Assembly: GCF_000376445.1 (NCBI RefSeq)
Contig: NZ_AQXI01000001.1
Coordinates: 528,962-592,961, forward strand
Reading direction: 5' to 3'
From: Haladaptatus paucihalophilus DX253
Lineage (GTDB): Archaea; Halobacteriota; Halobacteria; Halobacteriales; Haladaptataceae
Length of the DNA: 64,000 nt
A program made the translations under genes and the position numbers. Under the pieces are notes generated by a model, which ran no database searches, had not been told where the DNA came from, and saw only the letters and a program-made list of their open reading frames with translations. Position 1 is the stretch's first letter; each line of letters begins with the position of its first letter. Below are positions 1-9,013 of the stretch, one piece after another.

Positions 1-839
1 CCCGTCCCGTAGGTGTTCTTGGCGTCCCCGGCGTCGAAGCAGGTCTGGCCGAACAGCGCCGCCTGCTGGTCGCCGAGCGCTCCCGCGACGGGGATTTCGG
101 CACCCAAAAAGCCCTCCGGGTCGGTCGAACCGTAGGTCTCGTCGTCGCTCGACGGACGGACCTCGGGCAACATCTCGCGCGGGACCCGGAACTCCTCGCA
201 GAGGCCGCCGTCCCAGTCCATCTCGTGGATGTCGAACAGCATCGTCCGCGAGGCGTTCGTCACGTCCGTGATGTGCTCGCCCGTCAGGTTGTATATCAAC
301 CACGAGTCGATGGTTCCGAACAGGATTTCGCCGGTCTCGGCGCGGTCGCGCAAGTCCGCCGGGCGAGCGCGCTGGGTCTTGATGGGTTCGGCGTTGTCGA
401 GCAGCCATTCGGCTTTCGTCGCCGCGAAGTACGCGTCCGGTTGGAGTCCCGTCTTGGCTCGAACCGCGTCGGCTTTGCCGTCCTCCTCCAGTCGTTCGAT
501 GCGGTCGGTCGTTCGGCGGTCCTGCCAGACGATGGCGTTGTGGACCGGTTTGCCGGTCTCCGCGTCCCACAGCAGGGTCGTCTCGCGCTGGTTGGTGACG
601 CCGAGCGCGGCGAGTTGGTCGGCTTCGATGCCCGCCTCCGCGAGCGCGGATTCGATGACCGACTGCGTGTTCTCCCAGATTTCGAGCGGGTCGTGTTCCA
701 CCCATCCGGGTTCCGGGTATATCTGTTCGTGTTTTTCGTAGGCGTTCGCGACCACCGTCCCGGCGTGGTCGAACACCATGAATCGAGTGCCTGTCGTTCC
801 TTGGTCGATAGAGCCGACGTAGGTTTCGTTCGTTTTCAT
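1..839 (-). CDS. glpK: Glycerol kinase, N-terminal 279 codons (partial)
   Basis: Phosphorylates glycerol with ATP to sn-glycerol 3-phosphate in the cytoplasm, the entry step of glycerol catabolism. The minus-strand translation opens with MKTNETYVGSIDQGTTGTRF, the FGGY-kinase phosphate-binding loop, followed by the glycerol-contacting NQRETT and the IVWQDRRT segment typical of GlpK. The C-terminal half lies beyond base 1, so the ATP-binding domain is not visible. ATG is at 839-837; a palindrome sits 26 bases upstream and a TATA-like element about 105 bases upstream. The next loci upstream are a Cdc6-like gene and glpABC, so the region is a glycerol-use locus, a key carbon route for haloarchaea living with glycerol-producing algae. 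Confidence 0.97.
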   Translation of the reverse strand, partial: MKTNETYVGSIDQGTTGTRFMVFDHAGTVVANAYEKHEQIYPEPGWVEHDPLEIWENTQSVIESALAEAGIEADQLAALGVTNQRETTLLWDAETGKPVHNAIVWQDRRTTDRIERLEEDGKADAVRAKTGLQPDAYFAATKAEWLLDNAEPIKTQRARPADLRDRAETGEILFGTIDSWLIYNLTGEHITDVTNASRTMLFDIHEMDWDGGLCEEFRVPREMLPEVRPSSDDETYGSTDPEGFLGAEIPVAGALGDQQAALFGQTCFDAGDAKNTYGT

Positions 840-864
840 TGGGGTAGCCTCCGTGCGATTGCTG

Positions 865-886
865 CTGAATGACCGGTACCATTCAG
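865..886. promoter_or_regulatory. Inverted repeat CTGAATG-N8-CATTCAG upstream of glpK
   Basis: A perfect 7-base inverted repeat with an 8-base spacer lies 26-47 bases before the glpK ATG. Size and symmetry fit a dimeric operator. It lies between the likely TATA element and the start codon, so a bound protein would block transcription. No second copy was seen before glpA. The binding protein is unknown. Confidence 0.5.
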
Positions 887-943
887 TGTGGCCCGCCCAT
901 TTTTACTGGTTCAGGGCCATTGGCTGTAAACATCAAACACTTT

Positions 944-953
944 CATTATAAAA
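944..953 (-). promoter_or_regulatory. TATA-like element of glpK
   Basis: Minus-strand TTTTATAATG stands out in AT content. A start site about 25 bases downstream would give a 5' leader near 80 bases that contains the 865-886 palindrome. Inferred from composition and spacing only. Confidence 0.4.
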
Positions 954-1033
954 GTTCCCCCTTCAACGATGACTCATCGGGGTCGAAAGCGGAAATCCTC
1001 GCCAACGTTCCCGTCGAGACGCTCTAAAACTCG

Positions 1034-2173
1034 TCAATCTTCGTGGAGTGCGCGGAACACGAGCGTCGGAAACCGTGGTTCGAGTCTGCTCGGTTGTCGT
1101 CCGCTCCGCCGCCCGTTTCTGGTCGTGATCCGTTCGAGAACGCCCGCTTCCGCCAGTTCGTAGAGGTAACGGGTGACGGTGCCGGGGGAGAGGTCCGTCT
1201 CGGTGGCGATGGCGGCGGCGCTGGATTCGACCGACGTTCGCGCGTCGGTGTCGAGTTCGAGCAGTTCGGCGAGGACGCGACGACGGTTCTCGGGGAGGGA
1301 AAGGACGATACCGAGCGAAACCCCGTCGCGCGGAACCGCGTCCATCGCCGCCTCCAGATACTCGTCCAGAATCCTGTCGGCGTCGGCATCGACCGCGAGC
1401 GTCACCGCGCCGAACAGCGCCGCGAGGGCGTCGTGGGCGTCGCCCTCGGCCCACTCCGCGATGGTCTTCACTCGCGCGTGGTCGAGGATGCCCTGTCGCA
1501 ATCCGCGCGACGCACGCTCCGTAACGACGTCGGTGAGTTCGTGCGTGCTGTAGGCCGGTATTTCGAGCGCGTGTTCTTCCCTGCCGCGGGTTCTCCCGAC
1601 GGTGAGCACGGAGAGCGACCCGCTCATGTCCTCGAACAGCGCGGTCACCTCTTCGGCGGCGAGCGTTTCGTCCTCGCCCACGTGGTCCACCGCGACGACG
1701 ACCTTGTTCGAACGACTCACGGCCGTCGCCAACTTCCGTTGCAGGACGCCGGTGCCGACGCCACGCTCGGGCACGTGGTCGTCGGTGAGCGAGTCGAGAA
1801 CGGTGCGATACAGTCGGAACGCCGTACTCGCCGTCCGTGCGTCGATGTACACGAAGTCGAAGCCGTCTTCGTCGACGGCCCGCGTGGTTGTCAGTATCGT
1901 CCCGCGTTCGGGGGACAGTTGCGTTGCGAGTTGACTGAACAGCGCGGAGACGAGCGCGGATTTTCCGGCTCCGGGCGGGCCGTAGAGATGAACGTTCGGC
2001 GGAAGATGCCCGGAGAAGAGGGGGTCGAGCGCGTCGAGCAATCGCTCCAAGGTCGAACCGCGTCCGACCGGATTCGAGACGTGTGTCACCGGACTGAGTG
2101 CACTCCACTCGACGACGAGGTTGGCGGCGGGCGGTGTCGCCCGTCGTCGCTCGATGCGCTCACCAATGTCCAT
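1034..2173 (-). CDS. Orc1/Cdc6-like AAA+ ATPase with winged helix
   Basis: A 379-residue protein with a Walker A loop GPPGAGKS near residues 65-72, a Walker B-like strand VVVAVDH near 155-165, and a C-terminal winged-helix region (about 285-350). Gene order of domains matches Orc1/Cdc6 initiators. The Walker B ends in Asp-His instead of Asp-Glu, so ATP hydrolysis may be weak, and no origin recognition box was seen beside it. It lies between glpK and glpA on the glpK strand, and may act as a regulator or an accessory Orc paralogue. From memory, a Cdc6-like gene also neighbours glp genes in Haloferax volcanii; this is unverified. Start is the ATG at 2173. Confidence 0.7.
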   Translation of the reverse strand: MDIGERIERRRATPPAANLVVEWSALSPVTHVSNPVGRGSTLERLLDALDPLFSGHLPPNVHLYGPPGAGKSALVSALFSQLATQLSPERGTILTTTRAVDEDGFDFVYIDARTASTAFRLYRTVLDSLTDDHVPERGVGTGVLQRKLATAVSRSNKVVVAVDHVGEDETLAAEEVTALFEDMSGSLSVLTVGRTRGREEHALEIPAYSTHELTDVVTERASRGLRQGILDHARVKTIAEWAEGDAHDALAALFGAVTLAVDADADRILDEYLEAAMDAVPRDGVSLGIVLSLPENRRRVLAELLELDTDARTSVESSAAAIATETDLSPGTVTRYLYELAEAGVLERITTRNGRRSGRQPSRLEPRFPTLVFRALHED

Positions 2174-2356
2174 TATCGCGGTCTAACCGGTCGGATATAG
2201 ATAACAGTTGTCTCTCCGCTGTAGCGTTGGGGGGCTTCGACCGGACCGCTTCGTGCGTATCCGGCCACTATCCCCGCTGTCAACGGCCGTTCCGTATTTT
2301 ATCTATACTACCCTCCTTGGCGGTAAACTAAAGTGCGTTCCAACTAACCCACATCC

Positions 2357-4024
2357 ATGGCAACTGACGCCGATGTGCTCGTCGTCGGGGGTGGTTCGAC
2401 GGGCACGGGCATCGCCCGGGACCTCGCAATGCGGGGACTCGACGTGACGTTGGTCGAGAAGGGAAATCTCACCCACGGGACGACGGGCCGAATGCACGGC
2501 CTGCTCCACAGCGGCGGCCGATACGCCGTCTCCGACCAAGCCAGCGCCGAGGAGTGTATCGAGGAGAATCGCGTCCTTCGGGACATCGCCAGTCACTGCG
2601 TCGAGATGACCGGCGGGCAGTTCGTCCAGTTGGAGGGCGATTCCGACGACTACTTCGAGGAGAAGTTAGAGGGCTGTCGGGACTGTGGCATCCCGGCCGA
2701 GGAGTTGACCGCGCGGGAGGCCCGCGAACAGGAACCCTACCTCACCGAGGACGTAAAGCGCGCCATTTCTGTCCCCGACGGGGCCATCGACCCGTTCCGG
2801 CTTTGCGTCGCCAACGCGGCCGACGCCGAGATGCACGGGGCGCGAATCGAGACGCACGCTGAAGTGACGGACGTGCTGGTCGAGGGAAGCGACGTGACCG
2901 GCGTCGAAGTGCGCCACGCGAGCGGGCCGGGCAAGCGGGACCACGCGAAACCCGGAACGACCGAGGAGATTCGCGCCGAATACGTCGTCAACGCGACGGG
3001 CGCGTGGGCCGGACAACTCGGCGACATGGCGGGCGTCGACGTCGAAGTCCGTCCGTCGAAGGGTGCGATGGTGGTGATGAACTGCCGACAGGTGGATACC
3101 GTCATCAACCACTGCCGTCCGAAAGGCGACGCCGACATCATCGTTCCCCACGAGACGACGGCGATTCTCGGGACCACGGACGAGGAGGTAGACGACCCGG
3201 AGAACTACCCCGAGGAAGGCTGGGAAGTCGATATGATGATAGACGAGTTGTCGAACCTCGTCCCCATCCTTCGGGACTCCCGAACGATTCGCTCGTTCTG
3301 GGGCGTCCGGCCGCTCTACGAACCGCCGGGGACGGGGACGACCGACCCGACGGACATCACCCGCGACTTCTTCCTGCTGGACCACGAGGAGCGCGACGAC
3401 CTCGGCGGCATGGCGAGCATCGTCGGCGGCAAGTTCACCACGTACCGGATGATGGCCGAGCAGATTTCGGACCACGTGTGCGACAAACTCGGCGTCAGGG
3501 CGACCTGCCACACCGCAGACGAACCGCTCCCCGGAAGCCACGATTTTACCCTCCTGCACGACTACATGGAGGAATTCGGGCTTCGGTCCCCCATCGGACG
3601 GCGGAGCGTCCAGCGACTCGGCAGTCGGGCCGAAGGCGTGCTCACGAGCACCGACCCGAACCCCGTCATCTGCGAGTGCGAGGCCGTCACCCGCGCGGAG
3701 ATTCAGGACGCGATAGAGGGTGCGGGAACCGATTTGAACTCGGTTCGCATCCGCACCCGTGCCTCGATGGGCAACTGTCAGGGCGGCATCTGCTGTCAGC
3801 GCATGGCGAGCGAACTCCACCCGGAGTACGACGAACCAACCGCCCGCGACGCGCTGGACGAACTGTTTCAGGAGCGCTGGAAGGGCGAACGGCACGGTCT
3901 CTGGGGCGAACAGCTCTCGCAGGCCGCGCTGAACTACGCGCTTCACGCGACCACCATGAACCGCGACGGGGACACCGAAAACATCGATTTCGCGGCGTTC
4001 GACGGGGGTAACCGTGGCGATTGA
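2357..4024 (+). CDS. glpA: Anaerobic-type glycerol-3-phosphate dehydrogenase subunit A
   Basis: FAD subunit that oxidises sn-glycerol 3-phosphate to dihydroxyacetone phosphate at the membrane, passing electrons through GlpB/GlpC to the quinone pool. The 555-residue product starts with the dinucleotide-binding motif [16 protein letters not shown] (about 9-24), has the DAO-family GGK-FTTYR segment, and ends with a BFD-like [2Fe-2S] domain whose cysteines are CEC and CQGGICC (about residues 437-477). The C-terminal cluster is what separates GlpA from aerobic GlpD. It overlaps glpB by 11 bases. An AT-rich stretch at about 2295-2308 could be its TATA region. Confidence 0.97.
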   Translation: MATDADVLVVGGGSTGTGIARDLAMRGLDVTLVEKGNLTHGTTGRMHGLLHSGGRYAVSDQASAEECIEENRVLRDIASHCVEMTGGQFVQLEGDSDDYFEEKLEGCRDCGIPAEELTAREAREQEPYLTEDVKRAISVPDGAIDPFRLCVANAADAEMHGARIETHAEVTDVLVEGSDVTGVEVRHASGPGKRDHAKPGTTEEIRAEYVVNATGAWAGQLGDMAGVDVEVRPSKGAMVVMNCRQVDTVINHCRPKGDADIIVPHETTAILGTTDEEVDDPENYPEEGWEVDMMIDELSNLVPILRDSRTIRSFWGVRPLYEPPGTGTTDPTDITRDFFLLDHEERDDLGGMASIVGGKFTTYRMMAEQISDHVCDKLGVRATCHTADEPLPGSHDFTLLHDYMEEFGLRSPIGRRSVQRLGSRAEGVLTSTDPNPVICECEAVTRAEIQDAIEGAGTDLNSVRIRTRASMGNCQGGICCQRMASELHPEYDEPTARDALDELFQERWKGERHGLWGEQLSQAALNYALHATTMNRDGDTENIDFAAFDGGNRGD

Positions 4025-5294
4025 GGACGACGTTGTGGTCGTCGGCGGCGGCATCGCCGGGATGGCGACCGCGCTTTCCGCCGCCCGCGAGGGCGCGCAG
4101 GTCAGACTCCTCTCGCACAAGGAGAGTACCCTCCGGCACGCGAGCGGTCTCATCGACGTGCTGGGGTACGCCGACGGACTGGTGGCGGACCCGTTCGAGG
4201 CCATCTCCGGGCTTCCCGAAGAGCACCCCTACCGAACCGTCGGCGAGGAGGGAATCCGAGACGGTCTCGACCTCCTCGATTCCGTGACCGACTACGCGGG
4301 CGGCCACACCGACAGGAACGCCCTCGTGCCGACGTTCGGCGGGCGAATCAAACCGACGGCGCGGTATCCCAAAACCAGCGCCAGCGGACTGGCGAGCGAC
4401 GACCGGGACTCCCTGTTGGTCGGCTTCGAGACGGTGGTCGATTTCGACGCGCCGTTGGCGGCCGAGCGACTGTCGGCGGACGTGCCGTTCGACGCGCGCG
4501 GCGTCACCGTCGCGTTCCTCGGCGACTTTCGGACCGACGCCCGAATCACCCGACTCGCTCACGCGCTGGACGAAAACGAGCGAATCGAACGGACGCGAAA
4601 CGGGATTTCGACGTCCCTGCCCGCCCGAACCGCACTCGCCGAACGGGTTAAACCCCACCTCGGCGACGCGGAACGCGTCGGGTTCCCCGCGATGCTCGGC
4701 GAGGAACGACCCGGCGAGGTGATAGCGTCACTGGAAGCCGAACTGGGGGCGGACGTGTTCGAGGTGCCGATGGGTCCGCCGAGCCTTCCCGGCATGCGCC
4801 TCGAAACCGCGTTCCACGACGCCCTCAAAGACGAAGGCGTGCGAACCACGTCCGGGAATCCCGTCGTGGATTTCGAAGGGGGCGACGAACTCGAAGCCGT
4901 CGTCGTGGAGCGAAACGGCGCGGAAATCCCGTTTTACGGCGACCAGTTCGTGCTGGCGACGGGCGGCTTGGTCGGCAAGGGAATCGATTCGACGCGCGAG
5001 CGCGTGTCCGAGCCAATTTTCGACTGTCACGTCCCCGCGCCCGAGGACCGGTACGACTGGTCGGACCCCGAGGCGTTCGGCGAGCACTCCTTCGCCCGAT
5101 TCGGGGTGGAAACCGACGACGAACTGCGGGTGCTCGACGCGGACGGCGAACCGGAATTCGACAACCTTCGCGCCGCCGGTGGCGTTCTCGGCGGCTACGA
5201 TTTCGCGGCGGAGAAGTCAGGTAGCGGCGTCTCGCTCTCGACCGGCGTCGTGGCGGGACGGATTGCGAGCGAACAGGTGAATGTGAATCCATGA
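4014..5294 (+). CDS. glpB: Anaerobic-type glycerol-3-phosphate dehydrogenase subunit B
   Basis: Second flavoprotein subunit of the GlpABC complex, 426 residues. The N-terminus has the FAD/NAD-binding loop [17 protein letters not shown] (about 8-24), and the C-terminus carries the second flavin strand [21 protein letters not shown] at 4014 is chosen because it gives the nucleotide-binding fold at the normal distance from the N-terminus and an 11-base overlap with glpA, a usual sign of translational coupling. Its stop overlaps the glpC start as ATGA. Confidence 0.95.
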   Translation: MAIEDDVVVVGGGIAGMATALSAAREGAQVRLLSHKESTLRHASGLIDVLGYADGLVADPFEAISGLPEEHPYRTVGEEGIRDGLDLLDSVTDYAGGHTDRNALVPTFGGRIKPTARYPKTSASGLASDDRDSLLVGFETVVDFDAPLAAERLSADVPFDARGVTVAFLGDFRTDARITRLAHALDENERIERTRNGISTSLPARTALAERVKPHLGDAERVGFPAMLGEERPGEVIASLEAELGADVFEVPMGPPSLPGMRLETAFHDALKDEGVRTTSGNPVVDFEGGDELEAVVVERNGAEIPFYGDQFVLATGGLVGKGIDSTRERVSEPIFDCHVPAPEDRYDWSDPEAFGEHSFARFGVETDDELRVLDADGEPEFDNLRAAGGVLGGYDFAAEKSGSGVSLSTGVVAGRIASEQVNVNP

Positions 5295-6619
5295 GTGAGA
5301 AGCAAGCAGACCGACGAGACGCGGCAGAACTCCGAGACGTGTTTACAGGCGAACCGCTCGACCTCAGACCGGGGTCCGACGACTGCTATAAATGCTCGAC
5401 GTGCGACACGGAGTGTCCCGTCGCCGAAGTGGACGACGACTTCCCCGGACCGAAGTTCCAAGGTCCCGAGCAGTGGCGACTCAAGCGCAAGGAGGACCAG
5501 GACATCGACGACTCCATCATGTCGTGTTCGAACTGCATGCGCTGTGATAGCGTCTGTCCCTCCGACGTGCCGCTCTCCGGGATGCACAACACGGCTCGCG
5601 GGGAGTACGTGGAAGAAGAGATGTCGAAGTTCTCGCGGGAGTACATCCGCAACCGAATTCTGGCGAACTACGGCCGACTCGCGCCGCTCGGCGCGAAGTT
5701 CCCCCGCCTCGCCAACTTCGTGATGGGTCTCTCGGTGACGAAGACGGTCTACGAGAAACTCCTCGGCATCGCGGGAGAACGCGAGTTCCCCGCCTTCGCC
5801 GAGCAGACGTTCACCGACTGGTGGGAGGAGCGAGGCGGCAACGCCGCCTCGAAAAAGCGAGCGGAGCGCAACCGGGGCGAAGAAGAGTCGGACGACAAGC
5901 GCGTCGCCTACTTCCACGGCGACTACTCGAACTTCAATACGCCAGAGGTCGCAAAGTCGATGGTCCGCGTGTACGAGGAGTTCGGCTACGAAGTCGTCGT
6001 GCCCGAACAGCGCTGTTCGGGGACGCCGATGTTCGCCAACGGCATGCTGGACGATGCGAAGCGCGCCGCGAAGTTCAACATCGAGACGTTCGCCGCGCTG
6101 GTCGAACAAGGGTACGACGTCATCTGCTCGTGTACCTCCTGTTCGATGGCGCTCCGGCAGGAGTACCCCGAACTCTACTCGTTCGACGGCACCGCGAAGG
6201 TCGCCGCGAACACCTACGAGGCCCTCGAATTCCTCCGCATCAACGAGGACTTGGACGGCGCGCTCGCGGACGCCTCCGTCCCGGAATCCGAGTTCGGCTC
6301 GCTCGCCTACCACGCGCCCTGCCACGCCAGAAATCAGGGACTCGACGGGCAGGCCGTCGAACTGCTGTCGGCGCTCGACGGCACCGACCCGGTGGACGTC
6401 GGCGACTCCTGTTCCGGCATCAGCGGCACCTACGGCTGGAAGGAGGAGAAGTACGACACGTCGATGAAAATCGGCGAGGAGATGTTCGAACACATGGAGG
6501 ACACGGAGGGCGAGACGGGCATGACCGAGTGTCCGACCTGCGCGATGCAGATGAATCACGGGACGGGCTACGATATCCGCCACCCGCTCGAAGTGCTGGA
6601 CGCGGCGCTGGTCAGTTGA
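5291..6619 (+). CDS. glpC: Anaerobic-type glycerol-3-phosphate dehydrogenase iron-sulfur subunit C
   Basis: Membrane-anchoring electron-transfer subunit of GlpABC, 442 residues. Two ferredoxin-type [4Fe-4S] motifs, CYKCSTCDTECP and CSNCMRCDSVCP, lie at about 34-46 and 78-89. Two CCG-type domains follow, recognised by QRCSGTPM, CSCTSC, APCHARNQG, DSCSGISGTYG and CPTC, which bind further cofactor and likely contact quinone. ATG overlaps the glpB stop (ATGA). The 3' end overlaps the convergent membrane-protein gene by 8 bases. Confidence 0.96.
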   Translation: MSEKQADRRDAAELRDVFTGEPLDLRPGSDDCYKCSTCDTECPVAEVDDDFPGPKFQGPEQWRLKRKEDQDIDDSIMSCSNCMRCDSVCPSDVPLSGMHNTARGEYVEEEMSKFSREYIRNRILANYGRLAPLGAKFPRLANFVMGLSVTKTVYEKLLGIAGEREFPAFAEQTFTDWWEERGGNAASKKRAERNRGEEESDDKRVAYFHGDYSNFNTPEVAKSMVRVYEEFGYEVVVPEQRCSGTPMFANGMLDDAKRAAKFNIETFAALVEQGYDVICSCTSCSMALRQEYPELYSFDGTAKVAANTYEALEFLRINEDLDGALADASVPESEFGSLAYHAPCHARNQGLDGQAVELLSALDGTDPVDVGDSCSGISGTYGWKEEKYDTSMKIGEEMFEHMEDTEGETGMTECPTCAMQMNHGTGYDIRHPLEVLDAALVS

Positions 6620-7283
6620 ATTCGCGCTGAACTCGTTCGGCCATTTTTCCCGCGTCGGTCGTCTCCCCCGTGGCAGCCGTTTCTTCCGCGATGTCCCGTG
6701 AACGGCGTTCGATGTGCTCACCCACCTCGGCCAGCAACTCGTCGGGACGGTCGTTCGCGTAGTATCGAATCGATTCTCCGCTCGTCAGTTCGAGGCGCAC
6801 GTACGGTTTCTCGTACTGTATCGAAGAGAGCCACTCGTAGCGTATCTCGGTCGCTTCGTCCTTCGAATACGGAACTCGTGCCACCATATCGACGCCGACG
6901 CCCTCGTGGAACGTGACCGCCTCGTCGCCGACGAAGACGGTCGTGGTGAAGTAGCGTTCGTCGGGCGTCACGAACAGGGACGCGCCGGAACTGTAGTTCA
7001 GCGTGTACGTCGATTCGTGGGGCGTCGTTCCCGCCACGGTTCGACGCACCTGCTTCGTGTACTCCGCGTAGGGGTCGAGCAGGGTCCAGTACGACCGGTC
7101 TATCTCCTTCGTCCCGAGATACCAGAGGCCGAGTCCGCTGGTGAGTCCGACGAGGTAGCCGATGCCCGTTCCGGTCGTCGCGCCGAAGAGAATCGAGAGT
7201 ACGACAGCGAGCGCGACGCCCATTTCGAACCGCCACCCGAGCCACCAGAGGAACGTGCTCACGTCCCCTATCGTGTCGTCCAT
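6612..7283 (-). CDS. Membrane protein with two N-terminal helices and a PH-like domain
   Basis: A 223-residue product from the ATG at 7283 (a 34-residue upstream extension looks like noise). Two hydrophobic segments (about 18-40 and 43-60) precede a cytosolic part with alternating strands, including a WLSSIQYEKPYVRLELTSGESIRYYANDRP stretch that resembles bPH/DUF304-like folds; the last 40 residues are charged and helical. No family is recognised with certainty. It runs convergent to glpC with an 8-base overlap and shows no operon partner. Confidence 0.75.
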   Translation of the reverse strand: MDDTIGDVSTFLWWLGWRFEMGVALAVVLSILFGATTGTGIGYLVGLTSGLGLWYLGTKEIDRSYWTLLDPYAEYTKQVRRTVAGTTPHESTYTLNYSSGASLFVTPDERYFTTTVFVGDEAVTFHEGVGVDMVARVPYSKDEATEIRYEWLSSIQYEKPYVRLELTSGESIRYYANDRPDELLAEVGEHIERRSRDIAEETAATGETTDAGKMAERVQREFN

Positions 7284-7435
7284 TCTTTTCGTGACCGGAT
7301 TACGTTCTCGCCGATTGAATAGTTTCGTATCCGACCGGAATCGAATCGATGATTCGCGGGCTCTATCGATGTCACTGTCCCTCACAGTAGCGCTTCGAAG
7401 GAACGCTTTAGCCCGGCGGGTTGTTGTGTTCAGGC

Positions 7436-7747
7436 GTGTTCGATACTCTCCACAGCGAACTCGAACTGATAGAGCGGGCGCTCGGGACCCTCCTGCTCGT
7501 CTCCGAACACGGACCTATCGGGATTCGGCGCCTGTCGCGTATCACCGAACGAGAACACCACGAAATCCGCGCCGCCCTCAAACTCCTCGAAGAGGAGGGG
7601 TACGTCGAATCGACGCCCGACGGAGCGACGAAAAACCCCGAAGCCCAGACGTTTCTCGCCGGGCTAGACGACGATATCGACGACATGACGGCACGCATCG
7701 ACGCGCTCCCCTCTCGATCGACGGTGCCTACTCGCGCGGAACGCTGA
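7436..7747 (+). CDS. Small winged-helix DNA-binding protein
   Basis: 103 residues from GTG at 7436. The segment ALGTLLLVSEHGPIGIRRLSRITEREHHEIRAALKLLEEEGYVE has the helix-turn-helix plus wing layout of small archaeal regulators. An upstream TTG at 7421 is also in frame but less likely. The 3' end overlaps a convergent zinc-ribbon microprotein by 20 bases. Target unknown. Confidence 0.75.
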   Translation: MFDTLHSELELIERALGTLLLVSEHGPIGIRRLSRITEREHHEIRAALKLLEEEGYVESTPDGATKNPEAQTFLAGLDDDIDDMTARIDALPSRSTVPTRAER

Positions 7748-7844
7748 CGTTCCGCATCTCCGAATCGCAGTCCGGACACTCCCCGGGGTGCTGAAGCGCG
7801 CTCACCCGCTTGCCGCAGTTCTCACATTCGTACGTTGCAGTCAT
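7728..7844 (-). CDS. 38-residue zinc-ribbon microprotein (rubrerythrin-like fold)
   Basis: Reads MTATYECENCGKRVSALQHP and continues GECPDCDSEMRNV to a TAG at 7730. Two CxxC knuckles (C7/C10 and C24/C27) with one aromatic residue before the first match the free-standing rubrerythrin-like zinc ribbons common in haloarchaea. ATG is at 7844. The gene runs antisense to the last 20 bases of the winged-helix gene. Likely a zinc-binding regulator or RNA/protein contact module; partner unknown. Confidence 0.8.
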   Translation of the reverse strand: MTATYECENCGKRVSALQHPGECPDCDSEMRNVSVPRE

Positions 7845-7903
7845 CTCGGAGACCCTATGCCATGCAGTAAGTTAACAGTAGTTATTGTCGGAAAATCGAA
7901 CGG

Positions 7904-8926
7904 TCAGTAGTCCAAATCGTCGGTGGTGTGGTCGAGCAACAGCACCGCGCCGCCGCCGACGAGGATGGCGACGAGCGCCCCGCCGATGACCGTCGGCGTC
8001 CACGCGAACGTCGACGCCGCGACCGTCTTCTCGACGGGGAAGCGAAGCGCTCCGACCATCAGGCTGACGAGGAAGGTCAACGTCGCCGCTCGGTAGTGCT
8101 CCAGTGCCCACGCGACGACCTTCGAAATAGTCAACAGCCCGACGAGGGCACCGACCATGAACGTCACGACGACGATTCCCGGCGTGACGACGGCCGCGAC
8201 GGACCCGCCGTCAGCGAGTCCGACGAGCGCGTCCTTGACTCCGTGCAGACTTTCCGAGAGGTAGTTGTACTGACCGAGGAGCATGAGGATGAGCGCCCCG
8301 GACACGCCCGGGAGGATCATCGCACTGATGGCGACCATCCCGGTCACGAAGACGAGCGGGAGGGGCGTCGCACCGGTCGCCGATTCGGTCGCACCGGCTA
8401 TCAGGAAGGCGACGGCGAAGCCAGCGATGGCGGCACCGACCTGCCCCGGCGTGCTCACCGACACCTCGTCGTAGAGGACGATGGCCGACGCGGCGATGAG
8501 TCCGAAGAAGAAGCCGTACAGCAGGACGGGATGCTGTTCACTTCCCCACGTGACCAGTCCCGTCACCGCCACGACCGCCGTTGCGATTCCCGCACCGAGT
8601 GCGAGCAGAAACGGGATGTCCATCTCGGAAAGGATTCGGCGGGCGTTCGCGCGTTCGTCGGGGTCGTACGCTCGGAGGATGTTCAGCACGATTCGCGGGT
8701 CGAACGACGCGACGGCCGAGATGAGTCGTTCGTAGATGCCCGTAATGAGGGCTATCGTCCCGCCGGAGACGCCGGGGACCGCATCGGCGGACCCCATGCA
8801 GACGCCTTTCAGGTAGACAGTCAGCAGGCCACGCATTGCACCCGGGTTTCCGGTCGAATCAAAAAACGATTCCCATCCGCGGTCGACGCCAGCAGGCTCT
8901 CGCTCGTCACCAGTCACGCCCGGCAC
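7904..8926 (-). CDS. DUF368 (PopT-type) polyprenyl-phosphate translocase candidate
   Basis: About eight to nine membrane helices with the DUF368 double signature: GSADAVPGVSGGTIALITGIYERLI in the first half and ILPGVSGALILMLLGQYNYL in the second, an inverted-repeat transporter layout. Bacterial DUF368 members were shown to move undecaprenyl phosphate back across the membrane. Here the gene lies 87 bases downstream of aglB on the same strand, whose reaction releases dolichyl (pyro)phosphate outside, so a dolichyl-phosphate recycling role is a fair inference. Start may be ATG 8926 (340 residues) or ATG 8836 (310), the latter placing the family motif closer to the N-terminus. Confidence 0.9.
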   Translation of the reverse strand: MPGVTGDEREPAGVDRGWESFFDSTGNPGAMRGLLTVYLKGVCMGSADAVPGVSGGTIALITGIYERLISAVASFDPRIVLNILRAYDPDERANARRILSEMDIPFLLALGAGIATAVVAVTGLVTWGSEQHPVLLYGFFFGLIAASAIVLYDEVSVSTPGQVGAAIAGFAVAFLIAGATESATGATPLPLVFVTGMVAISAMILPGVSGALILMLLGQYNYLSESLHGVKDALVGLADGGSVAAVVTPGIVVVTFMVGALVGLLTISKVVAWALEHYRAATLTFLVSLMVGALRFPVEKTVAASTFAWTPTVIGGALVAILVGGGAVLLLDHTTDDLDY

Positions 8927-9013
8927 TACGGGCCACTCGAATATGAGAATGTGGGCTGGCGGGGTGGAATCAAGCGAACGGAAAAACGAAATCGAAACCG
9001 CAACCGACGCGCT

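Noticed and set aside
2285-2356. Second copy of the glpK palindrome before glpA
   Set aside because: No matching half site was found; only a weak TATA-like stretch is present.
2666-4204. 512-codon minus-strand frame over glpA
   Set aside because: Shadow of a GC-rich gene; no domain, and glpA is certain on the plus strand.
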